DNA of 64,000 nucleotides from Beta vulgaris subsp. vulgaris (taxonomy: Eukaryota > Streptophyta > Magnoliopsida > Caryophyllales > Amaranthaceae): assembly GCF_026745355.1 (NCBI RefSeq), contig NC_079209.1, positions 28,538,865 to 28,602,864 of the forward strand, in the 5' to 3' direction. The notes under the pieces were generated by a model. That model was not told the origin of the DNA. It saw only the letters and a program-made list of their open reading frames with translations, and did not search any database. Both the position numbers and the translations under genes were made by a program. This document shows, piece after piece, positions 9,296-20,776 of this stretch; positions within the stretch are counted from its first letter, which is position 1, and each line of letters starts with the position of its first letter.

Positions 9296-10090
9296 ATGGG
9301 AGACAAAGAGGTCTTAAAGTATAAGGATATTGTTTTGCGAGCTTCAGATCTGGACACACTACGAGGACCGTGCTTCCTCAATGACCAAATCATTGCATTC
9401 TACTTCAGTTATCTGCTCTCGTCCAGCAAAAGTGATGATATCCTGTTTGTTGAACCTTCAATATCTGTCTGTCTTGCAAATTGCCAAGATGATAAGTTCA
9501 TTGAAGAGTTTGCTCAGTCTTGCATTATGTCAAGCAAGAGACTGGTCCTTTTTACTGTAAATGACAACGATGATTTTGATGGGGGTGGCGGAAACCATTG
9601 GAGCATTCTGGTGTATGATAGGACGAAGAATTCATTTTTGCATTATGACAGCATGGAGGGAGTGAATAGCTTTCATGCCATGAAACTGTACGATGCGATT
9701 AAGGAATACATGGGTCCAGGTGGTCAAGTTTCAAGGCCTCACATCTCATCATATTCACTAAAGAAACAGAAGAATAAGAAGAAAAACATAAGTTATGTAT
9801 CCAGACCTCTTGGACGTGCAGAACCTGAATCAGTTGCTGCTACCGCACCTGCTGTTTCGCCCACTTTCATGGAATGCAAGACCCCTCAGCAATCAAATGG
9901 ATATGATTGTGGTCTCTATGTGTTAGCCATTGCTAGGGCAATCTGTCAATGGTGCTCAGATGAACTTAACGAGAGTGACGTAATTTCAGCAATAGAGAAG
10001 CGTGTTGATGATTCTGTTGAGCTGAAAATGCGAAGTGAGTTGCTGGAGATCATACAGGATTTGATTACCGACTCAGTTGCCTCTATCTAA
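9296..10090 (+). CDS. DEN1: NEDD8-specific protease, DEN1/NEDP1 (SENP8) type, C48 family
   Basis: A 264-codon, intronless coding region for a Ulp1-fold cysteine protease that would process the NEDD8/RUB1 precursor and remove NEDD8 from conjugates, mostly in cytosol and nucleus. The family signature is clear: FLNDQII near residue 27, the catalytic His101 (NHWSIL), Asp118 (HYDSMEG), the oxyanion Gln near 198, and nucleophile Cys205 (NGYDCGLY). The ATG at 9296 is chosen because it lies 3 bases after a good acceptor (TTCCTTACAG, ending 9293) and directly precedes the conserved start of the domain; the frame upstream is intron. A basic stretch (KKQKNKKKN, about 156-164) and an Ala/Pro-rich linker before the Cys half make it longer than I recall for the Arabidopsis protein. 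It is the only intact host-type gene in the window. Confidence 0.9.
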   Translation: MGDKEVLKYKDIVLRASDLDTLRGPCFLNDQIIAFYFSYLLSSSKSDDILFVEPSISVCLANCQDDKFIEEFAQSCIMSSKRLVLFTVNDNDDFDGGGGNHWSILVYDRTKNSFLHYDSMEGVNSFHAMKLYDAIKEYMGPGGQVSRPHISSYSLKKQKNKKKNISYVSRPLGRAEPESVAATAPAVSPTFMECKTPQQSNGYDCGLYVLAIARAICQWCSDELNESDVISAIEKRVDDSVELKMRSELLEIIQDLITDSVASI

Positions 10091-10861
10091 AGTAGGAATT
10101 CGTTACTAACTTCCGCGAATAGTAGTTTTTCTTTAAACCAGTTTTTGGACCGTACATAGTGCACCGAAAGTTTTTGTTTATTTGACATACTATAAAATAT
10201 TGATTGACTATTTTATTTCGAGAACTTCTTTGATGAGAAGGGTGTATTATAAATTATTGTGAGACAGGGGTTAACTTTTTGCCTTAAATGGCTTATTTAG
10301 GTATAAAGTTACCTCTCAAATCAAAATAGCGTTTTACTTTCAATGGGTTATGTTTATTTATTTAGAAGTGATCCATATAAGGTTAAATTTTACCTTTGTT
10401 TAAATCTTTTAAATTGTAAAAAGTGACCTAGTTTTATTTAAAAATGACTTATTTTAGCTAAAAGTTCATTCACCTGTTGCACACATGCAATACTTACTGT
10501 TTCATTTAGAAGTGGTGGTGTTTTTATATAATAATCTAATATATGTAGGAATTCATAGGTAGTTAATAGAATAGTAAACACACTAAGTTATTGATTGAAT
10601 AATTTACTACATTAACAAATGTTAACTAATAAGAAAGAAGCGTAAATAAGTTATCCAATTAGGTAATAATAATTTACAAAATCTTGTCTATTTATTGCGT
10701 ACCCAATGATGAAACGTACGCAAAGCTCAAAAGCATTTAGGTGTTATAGACTTACACAGGGGTTGCTCAAGTTTCCCAATACGACTGATAATATGTATTA
10801 GTCAACTACAATATTTATAAGGTTATAGCTAAGAGTTTAGTTTTTCACAAACTTTTAAAAG
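10091..10861. other. DEN1 3' flank and AT-rich spacer
   Basis: Contains the presumed 3' UTR. No clear polyadenylation hexamer is close to the stop (TATAAAATATT near 10190 is the nearest AT-rich candidate). No further gene or repeat was recognised. Confidence 0.4.
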
Positions 10862-12352
10862 AGGCGGCCCACACTTTCAACTAACAGTATGGCCGCGCGC
10901 CCTTTCTCACTTTTTTTTTGTGATTAAGAAAGAAATTATTTCTTTCTTCTTTTTTCTTTTCTTTTTCCTTTGATGTCTCTCTCATTTTTCCTATTTTTTG
11001 CCTCATTTTCTCTCTCCTCTTATTTCCCCTATTTTTTCCTATTTTTTCTCTCCTCTTATTTCCTCTAGAATTTTACCATTACCACGTTGATAAATAAGGA
11101 TGTGGCCAGCTAATAAAAAGCCCAAGTTAGGCCTTATAATGATGCTCGTGTCCCCTTTAAAAAAAGCTCAAGCGTGAATTCGGAATGTACGTGTAACCCT
11201 TATTATTTCTAACCTTGTTTTATGATACAAGGAACCCATTACTTCATATTAAGTAACGATTATTATTTGTACCCTTATTTTATCATACGAGTAACCCATT
11301 TATTCTACAAGTAACCCTCATATATATTTCAAATGACCCATTAGTTAATAAAAGTAACCCTAATTAAATGTTTGAGTAACCTTATTTATTTGTTCGAGTA
11401 ACCTCATATGTTCACAAAAGTAACTCTAATTATTATATAATAGCTTGAAATGTTTATAGAAAGTAATCATAAGAAAGGTACAAGTAACCCATTAATTAGT
11501 CCATAAAAGGTATCCCCATTATATATTTAAAGTAATATCATTTATTCATAAAAAGTAAAACGCGTTACTTTTCAATGCTAAGGTATTACTTTTAGTGAAT
11601 TAGATATTACTTTATTGAATGCTAAGGGTGATATTTTACTGACACTAGGAATTACTTTTTATAATTCTAAGGGGTTACTTTACTTAAAGTATAGGTTACT
11701 TTTTGTAACTGTAAAGGAGTTACTTTTACTATAAATAAGGTTACTTTTACTGAAACTATATGTTACTTTTTGTAACTGTAAGGGGGTTACTTTTACTATA
11801 ACCAAGGGTTACTTTTACTGAAAGTGTAGGTTACTTTTTACTATAATTAGGGGTTACCTTTTGTAATTATAAGAGGTTATTTTTTACATTTATTATAGGG
11901 TTACTTTACATTTATGCAGGAGTTACTTTTTGTAAGAGGGGTTACTTCTATTAAAACTAGGGGTTATTTTTTCAAATACTAAAGGGTTACATTTTGTAAT
12001 GTGGAGGGGTTACTTTTTACTAAAAGTATGAGTTACTTTTTGTAATTATAAGGGTTACTTTATACAAACACCAAACCATTTCTCAATCTCCCTCCCCTCT
12101 CTTGATCAAATTAAACCATGAAACCACCACGTCCTCCTCCTCCCCTCACCACCACAAGTCCACAACGATGACATCGCTGCCATAGATGACGTCGTTGTTG
12201 ATGCAGATGACGTCGAAGGTTGAGTTCTGCGATGATGATGATGATGCTGAAGAAATCGAAGATTTGAGGAGGGAGGAAGGAGGATGGGGATGACTTGTAA
12301 GTTGTGATACGCGCAGCCACAAGTTTGTTTTATGTGTGGCCTGTGCTACAAA
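10862..12352. mobile_element. TIR element with internal inverted motif arrays
   Basis: The left end (GGCGGCCCACACTT through GTATGGCCGCGCG, 10863-10900) matches the reverse complement of the right end (CAGGCCACACATAA through TGTGGCTGCGCG, 12310-12345) over about 45 bp with gaps. This suggests a terminal-inverted-repeat element, perhaps Mutator- or hAT-derived. The interior contains a pyrimidine-rich tract, two opposite arrays of GTAACCC/GGTTACTT motifs and a GC-rich block near the right end. No transposase ORF is present and the TSD was not resolved. Confidence 0.5.
11195..12065. repeat. Opposed arrays of AGTAACCC and GGTTACTTTT motifs
   Basis: In 11195-11540 the motif AGTAACCC recurs every 20-40 bases. 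In 11555-12065 its reverse complement GGTTACTTTT recurs at similar spacing. The two halves could fold into an imperfect hairpin several hundred bases long. No coding potential. Confidence 0.7.
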
Positions 12353-13506
12353 AAAAGCTTTGTTAGTTTTGTTTGTGAACATTGTAAAGCAATTTTCTTA
12401 CCTCTAAAAAGTCGATAATATACAATTTGAAGATAAGAATATGATTTAACCCTCGCATTCCTTGGATGTTATGCTACATGGACTTGGTTAGACGTATATA
12501 TTATATGCGTAATTCTTCATATCCATGCCCAAGTGTTGAGTAATAATCCTCAGTAATTGATATAAAGGTGCATTTAACATAGCTGGCAAGATTTATTGCT
12601 TTAAAGTTCAGCACTTGTTGAATGTTCATGAGTAGACAATTATGTATATGGTGTTGAACTGTTGATGCAGTGGATATTATTTTTTTCTTTTTTATGAACA
12701 TTACATTAGTGAAATGAAAAAATTTACCGGCAGGAAAGAGTTATAGGATGATATACCTACCGAGCTGTTAATCTTGGCTCTTGCTATGGTTTGATGATAT
12801 TTTTGTGCATTTTGTATTCTCATACTTGAGATCCATGATGTGTAGACATTTTTTTTATTGCTGTTAAATATGCTCTTATTTTCTAGGCGTATCTATCTTT
12901 ACCACTTACCAAAGGGGATTGCTTCTGTAACTGGACTCATAGATATGATGACTGATCAGTGATCACTATAATGTCCTGGCAAGATCTTAGCTGATTTCTG
13001 ATGGATTTTTTCAATGCTCCATAAAATTTTTTTCTTGTGCTGCTTTAAATGTTTCCTTTTCTAAGGTAACTAAGTATAAAGAAATCCCATCAATTTTCGA
13101 TCGATTTATTAGTAGATGAGTAATGAACAACCTCGAACCGTTGACAGGAGTGACGTCCATACCTTATCGACAAAGAACCAACATTGGCTGTAAATTTAAT
13201 GGACATTTTGCATGGAGAAATTACTATAGATCGAGCAGGATGCCTATATCTCCACGTAATGCCTATGCGTGCCCCACAGTGTTCCTTCTTATCTTTTTAT
13301 AATATTTTCCTATTAATAGGCTAAGGTTTTCCGAATTTCAGAGAACACTTTCTTACGCTTTCATACACTATTCTACGCATACTTAGCATTCTCATACTCA
13401 AACATATAAACACATAAACATATTCATACTTTCAAGCGATCTTCATAAGTTTTCATTGAAGATCCATGATTGCTCCTCATGAAGGTCGTTATTCCTGATG
13501 CAAGCA
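12353..13506. other. Unassigned AT-rich region with a possible exon
   Basis: Intron-like DNA. After a good acceptor (ATTTTCTAG ending 12886) a short frame to the stop at 12962 reads like protein (begins RIYLYHLPKG) but was not recognised. The last part, 13300-13500, resembles a transcribed leader and may belong to an older LTR. Confidence 0.25.
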
Positions 13507-16048
13507 TGTAATCTCCCGTAATTTTGTGGATTTTGTAAACATATTTGTGTGTGTATATATATATGTACATAAATACAATTTAGTTTAAAATAATTTATTT
13601 ATTTAAAAGGTTGACTATTTTGAAAGTCAAAGGAATTATTTTAACGTTTAAGTTAAAATATTTTGTTAGGCATGCTTTGAAAAATATTTGAAATTCTAAT
13701 TGGATTTGTAAAAGGATTTTAAATGGGCTTGAGGAATCCAAATACTAATTGGAATAGAAGAAGGGAACTTCTACTAATGTTAGGAGTTTATTCATAAATC
13801 CTATTCATTGTTTTATCCTACTTAGGATCCAATTGTCTTTTTTTAAACCCGAAAGGAAGCTTGCCTATAAATATCATAAAGCCCAAATATTTTACCCACA
13901 TAAAATTCTCTCTCCTCCTCCCACACAAGGAAAAACCGTCCATTCAATCTTTTCTCCTCTCACGTTTTTTTTTTTCTTTATTTCACTTTCTTCCTTCTTC
14001 CTTTCACTTTCTTCCTTCTTCCTTTCTTCTTCTTCAATAAACACTTTCTTCCTCCACAAGAAACACCACAACCACTTCACGTCGACCACCACCGCCGACT
14101 GCTGGTGTCCGGCGCTGCTGCCACCTTCCATGGTCGGCGATTCTTGGTCCCTCTTTCTTGTGTTGGTGTGATTTCTTTGTTCTTCCTCAAGTTTTGATTA
14201 AAGATTATGTTTTTATGATTTATTTTAGTACTCAAGTTTTGATTAAAGATTATATTTTTATATATGATTTGTTTTAGTACTAGTTATAATTAGAAGCTTT
14301 AATTTAATGTTTTAATGATGAATATATGATTATATAAATTATGTATATAAAAATTCAGATTTGATTATTATGTTTAAATTGGATTTTTAATTATCAAAGC
14401 ATGGATTTTTAGGGTGTTAAAGATTGAAAAGTCATAATAGCATGTTATAAACTATGAAATTGATTTAACTTATGAATTTAAGCATGTTTAACTACGTTTA
14501 AAGGAAGTTTTAATAAATTATAAGTTATTGGAATTTTATAAAGGTTGTTATTAATGGAGTTTTATGGATTTTCATGACTAGTATAATAGTATTATGCTAG
14601 GGAATATGAGTTATTGAAGTTTTAGTGATAAAAACAACTTTTAAATGTATTTAAAGGGAATTTAAAGTATTTTGCAGTTGTTGGAATTTATTTCGAGTAT
14701 TGATTATAAATTCTATTGGTTGTTTTAGGCGGAGATTACTCTGTAGGCGACTTCTAAAGTGCTAAAAGTGTCCTATCAATTTATCTACACAAGGTACGTA
14801 CAAACCTATGTGTTGTTTGATGTAGTAACATGATTTTAGGAATGAAAAGTTATGTAGTATCATATATAGGAACTTTGTGGGTTCATATATGATTGGATTT
14901 TACATGTTTTATGCATGTGTGCGAACATGTTAAATATGAGATTTAATTATGGGATTAATATCATGTTTGTATGGAATATTGATGCAAGCATGTTGGTTGG
15001 GAACTTTATCTATTAATTCACATGGGGGAATCAATATATTTATTAGTTGGATCATGATTGAATCATGTGTTCCCTTATATTATTATTTTCACTACTTTAT
15101 GAGGACTGTGGGCCTAATTTGGTAAGTTGATAATTTATACCTTTGAAAGGTAAGTTGGTTGTTGGCTAGGTTCAACAAATAAGAAGGATTGGAATAAAGA
15201 AGGAATTAATCTTGGGTTGTAAGTTGTATGATCACTTATTTAATCCTAAGATAAAAGAAATAAAGTTGTGAAGGTTTGATTATATATTATTTGTATTGCT
15301 TGTGTGTCACAACAAGTAATAATTGGTAAATCATGTAAAGTGAAACTTAGATAGTGATAAACTTTAGACTGGTGCATGTCTAAAGTTGGACAATCAGGAG
15401 TTCGGGTACATGGTGATCGTGCCATAACTTTTTTCTGGGAATCAGATTGATCACTGTTCTTATTTTTATTTAAAAGGTTCCTCGATATCGTAGTTTAAAA
15501 TAATTTATTTATTTAAAAGGTTGTTAAAGTTTAGTTCAGTAAAAGTTATTTGCAAATTGTTATGTTGTTATTTATCCTGGTTTAATATTAATTAGTATCA
15601 TGTTAGGATAATTTATTTATTATTATGTAGTACTCAGCTTTGCTGATTACGTGCTTGTATATGTTGATCATAGCTTTGCCTTATTGATCATGTGATGACC
15701 TATTCTTGGTGAGCAGATTCTTTAGTGCATTGACATCTACAAGTGTGCAAATGTTGCAACATGTGGATTTGGGAATGGAGAGCTTGTGTAGCAGATTAAT
15801 TTATTGTTTTATAATAGATACATTTACATTTAAGTTTGGTTTGAAATAAAGTTAATAATGTTGTTTGGTTTTAAAGTTACTTTGATTATTTATTATATTT
15901 CAATTCTAAAAGTTTAGTTATATATTTTCCGCTGCAAAATTCAGAATAAGCCGATACGTTATTACACGGGCGATAATACTTTGATGATTCTCTAAGTTTT
16001 ATATTTGAAAGATATTTTTGAAAAAGAGAGAATTATCGGGGTGTTACA
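13507..16048 (+). mobile_element. Solo LTR of a chromovirus-like Gypsy element
   Basis: Starts TGTAATCTCCCG and ends CGGGGTGTTACA, the same end structure as the complete chromovirus at 18073-27249. Flanks AAGCA (13502-13506) and AAGCC (16049-16053) are a TSD with one mismatch. A TATA box (TATAAATAT, 13866) precedes a CT-rich leader. The TACTCAGCTTTGCTGA motif near 15630 is shared in position with related LTRs. No internal region or second LTR remains, so it probably arose by LTR-LTR recombination. At 2,542 bp it is long for a solo LTR, and a 33-bp block occurs in it twice (13581 and 15491). Confidence 0.75.
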
Positions 16049-18067
16049 AAGCCACACGGGTATATTTTTTAGAGTCCTTAATACTTTCTTTCACACTTAT
16101 TTGTTTGAAGTTACTAATTGTTTATTCATGATGTAGATCTTTAAGTAAAAACTCATTCTTTGTACATATTATATATGTCTACTCTTTTTTATTTTTATTA
16201 TATTTCATGATTGTCATGTTAATGCATTCTCCACCATCATGTTATTATTGCTAAAATCAAGACCTAAAGAATTGTCTCATGCCTAATCATATAATTGGAC
16301 AATTGATTTAGGAACCCAATAATTTTAATTGCTTAATAACTTGTCACTAAAAAAAGTAGTATTTTAATTTGTGCGTTACATGAACCAACTTAAAGTAATC
16401 TTTTTTTAGGGTGTTGAATCTATTACCAGGTTATTGTTTTTTTATATGCTAAAGAGAGAGTTAAGTAGAAAAAGAGGTGAAGTTAAGGGGAAAATGAACT
16501 AAAATTGAAAATAAAGCAAGTAAAATAGCCTTAATACTACCCGAGGAGTGAGATTTAAATCTCACTTATCATCAGCCATAATTGGCTTGAATGTATCTTT
16601 AATTCTAAATAAATTGGATAAACATTATAAACAATTATATGATCTATACAATTCTTTAATCTTAATCTTCACCATGATGCTCCATGATCTTCATCCTCTT
16701 GATTGGACTTTGGAATTCATGCTTATTTGTAAAATTGTGAAAATTAGAGATTAATAAACTTCCTTAATTTGATTTTCTTATGATGATTTTTTATTGATTT
16801 TTATTTGCATAATAAAATGAACCATTTTAAGAGAAACTTAAAATTTCATGACTTTAATTAAGATTTTCGTATGAAAAGAAAATATTTTGTATGAAAATTC
16901 AGTTAATCACTTTGTTACATTTTCCACATTGCACTTTTGTTCTTATACTTAAATTCATAACTTTCTGTAGAAAGCATAAAATTGCACAGATCAATAAGTT
17001 CTTTATGTTGTGTCAAATTTTCGAAAATTTTAGTGATAAATAGAATTATGGTGAATTTTATACTAAAACCGCCCAAAATAGGACCTTTACCAATGTGTTA
17101 ATTAAAATCCAACGTACTAAACTTAGTTTGAAGTGAATTTTGGAATGAAAATTCTAGACACTTTGAAGGACTAGATTAGAAATTTTCACTTGAGTTGGAC
17201 ATTTTTAAGATCCTTTGTTATTTGTTTCCTTAACGGAAGAGATATTAGTATTATGGAATTTAATGATTTGTATGAACGTTTTTGTAAAAATGAGATTAAA
17301 TTGTATAAAATTCATATGAAAATAACTTATATATTTTTTGAACTCTACTAATGTCTACTTTAAATTTGCTATTTTTAGTTTTATCTAAATGCTTTCATTT
17401 TGAACTTTATTGAAGTAACAAGCTTATGTGGTACTGGACAAAATCAGTTTTATGCAATAGTTTCTATAACTTTTAGTTAAATGTACAAAATTCGTTTTTT
17501 AGTAATTACAAATCCCGATTGCTGAAAACATCTTGAAATGCATAGGAAAATCATTATATCCTATAAAATAGTCACATAATACAGAAGAAAAATGAAATGA
17601 AGAACGAAACTGAAACTGGCTATGAATACAACATCACATGTTCTTTTTATGGAGATGTTTCTGCACAACTCTACTAGAATTTTTTATGAAAACATGTTTT
17701 TGGGTATGAAAATCAACTTGATTAAGAAAATACACATAAGCACGTATTTTCTAAGAGTCTCCCCATTAGAGTTGACTATTTAGGTGGATTATTTAATGTT
17801 GGAAATCTATTAGGACTTGCACATATCCAAATTCCAAAGATTAAAAAATGATAAGAGAAAATAGAGAGAAAATTAGTATGTGATTAAGGAGATAATTAAG
17901 AAAATAACAAGAACATTAACTTTAACATTACCTTGCTAACTCAATGATGCACTTTAGTTGCAAAGTTATCTACTTTTTTGTGATTTTCTTAATTTTTAGT
18001 GGGTTTCTAAGTCTACTGAATTACTAACTAAATCCTTTTTTTTGTTTTTCTTTAGTGAACTTCTTAC
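16049..18067. other. AT-rich DNA without recognised features
   Basis: No gene, RNA or clear element ends. Low-GC sequence with scattered short ORFs. It continues after the chromovirus at 27250, so it is the old target of that insertion and may be a decayed LTR interior in minus orientation (see 27255-28066). Confidence 0.4.
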
Positions 18068-18072
18068 TTATT

Positions 18073-19853
18073 TGTAATACCCCATATTTTTAGTATTTAT
18101 TTAAATAATTAAATATTTATTTTATATTCATTTTCTAAAATAAATATTTTTAAGCAAAGGGTATTTTAGTATTTTCACTGATTTTTAATTATTTTGGCGG
18201 GAGTATGGCGCCAAAATTGGATTTGTTAAGCTTTTGGTATAAATCCTAGTCAAAAAAATTCAGAAAACCAAAAAAAAAAAAAAAAAAAAAATTTTTTTTT
18301 AGGGCCATATATTCCTACGGGATTTATGGTGATTGGAGGAGTTTTGTTTTTAACTTCCAAATTTATGATGGAGGTTACAAATCTTGGTTTAATCTCCTAA
18401 TTTATGGTGAAGGTTACAAACTATTTAATTTTTGAAATTAAGTACTACCTATTCTACTCCTATAAATACCCCATACCTTAAGCCATCTTTTCCACACAAA
18501 AACTTTGAAGAATCCATACTCTCTTACTTCAAAGTTCTTCTTTCTCTTCCTAACTATTCTAGTTTTATATTTCTTATTCAAGTTTCAATTTTCTTTGGTT
18601 TAAGAAAATATTTTCATATTTCTTACTCAAAAATATTATGCTCATGATAGGTATCATTCATGTTTAAATTCATGATTAAGTTCATGTGGTAAATTCTTAT
18701 TGGTTGGTTATAGAAAGCTCAAGTATAAGAATAAGTGAAGATACTAGTATATTTTGTGCAAATCAAGGTACGTTATGTAGCTAGATCTTTTAAAAGTGGT
18801 TTTATGTGTAAAGTTGTTTATTGATTTATTGGTTGGATTGGTTTAGAAATTTATTTAAAATGGTTACAATTTTTATTATTCACTCTTGAAAGTGAAAAGA
18901 AGGAATGATTTTATCAATCATTTTATATAGAGAAGTTTTGTTATCCTTTTTGGAAAATTAAATTATTTTTACAAGGAAAGGTTGATTGGTTTTTATGAAC
19001 TTTGAATGTTCAAAAAGTTGTTTATGAGGAAAGGAGGTTTTCATACTTACAAGTCATATTATTATTATTTCCGCTTGATTAATATCAAGAGATTCAAAGT
19101 CCACTTGTTGGCAATTATAGTTACCCCTTGATATAGCTCCGTGATGGGATGACTAGCTTGGGGGTGTGCACACTTAGCAAAATAGAAGGGGAGATAAGAA
19201 GAGGAATTGTTTTCAGGATTATTTTTAATCCAAGTTGTTTGGAAAGAGTTTATTCTTAAAAGGTTATTCTTGAATTACTATTCAAGTGTTTGGAAAGAGT
19301 TTGTTCTTAAAAGGTTGTTCTTGAATTATTATTCAAGTGTTTGGAAAGAGTTTGTTCTTAAAATGTTATTCTTGAATTATTATTAAGTGTTTGAAAATAG
19401 TTTATTCTTAAAGAGTTATTCTTGAATTATTGGTAATGGAGTTTTCGAAATGAAAAATTGTTACGAACTAACAAATGTGTTACTTATCTAGTACATTTCG
19501 TACTCAGTTTTATACTGACGCGTATTTCCTTTTTCCTATTTGGCTTTGCCCTGTTTACCTTTTTGGTAAGCAGATTTGCAGGTGAATTTTGGATGTGCAT
19601 GGGAGCATACTAGGAAGGGGATCTTCACCTAGATTAGAGTGTTTCATTTATTTTGAGTATTGAGACAATATTTACTTTTATTAATAAAGAAGTATTATTA
19701 TTTTTGGTTAAAGTCTTCCGCTGCAAGTTATTTTGGTTAGTTAGTAGTTGGTTGCCGAAAGCGTGTTAGTCACGTGGCGGTAATACTCCTAAATTACTCA
19801 AATATTATTTATTAAATTATTTATTTAAAAGTGAGTAATTTGGGGGTGTTACA
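18073..19853 (+). repeat. 5' LTR of the chromovirus
   Basis: TATA box TATAAATACC at 18461. It contains an A-run followed by a T-run near 18270-18300 and a 51-bp tandem repeat at 19231-19435. It differs from the 3' LTR mainly by one-base insertions in its first 600 bases. Confidence 0.92.
19231..19435 (+). repeat. 51-bp tandem repeat, four copies, in the LTR
   Basis: Units begin GTGTTTGGAAAGAGTTT and end TTATTATTCAA; the fourth is more diverged. The same array occurs in the 3' LTR at 26631-26826. Confidence 0.8.
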
Positions 19854-19856
19854 AAG

Positions 19857-19866
19857 TGGTATCAGT
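19857..19866 (+). other. Primer-binding site (initiator Met-tRNA type)
   Basis: TGGTATCAG three bases after the LTR end; the expected continuation AGC is changed to TTT, so the match is partial. Confidence 0.75.
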
Positions 19867-20776
19867 TTTTCAGGTCTTGAAAAGATAAAAGTTAAAATTG
19901 ATGGGTAGACATAAGATGGGTAGATAGAGTTTCGCATTTGCATTCTAAATTTTTTTTGTTTAGCTTAATTGTTTTCTTTTTGACGATTTGTATAGATGCA
20001 TCTTGCTAGTACCACAAAAAGGTATATATAATTTATATTTTTTTTTTATTGAAAGATGAAGGGTGTAGATATGTTGGGGTGACAAGCTCTGTCTAGGATT
20101 AGGAAGGCTCTCCCCGACGCTGTGGGTAACTTCCTTACCTGGGAGCTATAATCACCTTGGCTATTCTATATCTTGAAATCAAGTACACTTTAAAATTTTT
20201 GAAATAAATATTTTAAGCCATAGTGGTGCATCTAGTACAAATCTTAAACTATATTTTTTGTTACATATATTATATTACTTTTATGATGCGTTGTAATATT
20301 TCAATTCTTTTTTGCTTTTATATGATTTGTTGGAAGTTAAGGAAAAAGTTTATGTTATTCCCTATGTATGGGATAAGCAAGAGTCATGCTGCATTGGCGA
20401 GCAAATAGTAGTACTATGTGTATTTTTTTTTACCTTTCGAAAATACTCAGGCCAGTCTGATTATATGGCCATTGATGAGTTGGAGAATGTTATTTAGACA
20501 GACTACGTACCAGAGTTTAAAGTTTTCAGATTACTGACATATATAGTTTTGTTTTGGTCATGAAACCCTAGTTGTCTTAAGAATATTTTGATATGCTCAA
20601 ATATTCTAGTAGTTGTTATAAATAGGGCCTCATATTTGGCCGTAATATATGAAATATGTGATTCCTATGTTTTGAACTAGTTGTATCGGCATGGTTATTT
20701 ATTAAATTTTGGTAGTTACACAACTATTCTATGAATGTTAGTTGAGATTTATCCTCAACACCCTTATATCTAGAGA
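19867..20776 (+). other. Chromovirus untranslated leader
   Basis: The region between primer site and gag has only short chance ORFs; nothing recognised. Confidence 0.5.

Noticed and set aside
12111..12382. Small GC-rich ORFs near the right end of the TIR element
   Set aside because: Overlapping frames over CCTCCTCCTC and GATGATGATG repeats; no family resemblance.
16548..16754. Short ORF in the spacer
   Set aside because: AT-rich chance frame with no domain, splice signals or context.
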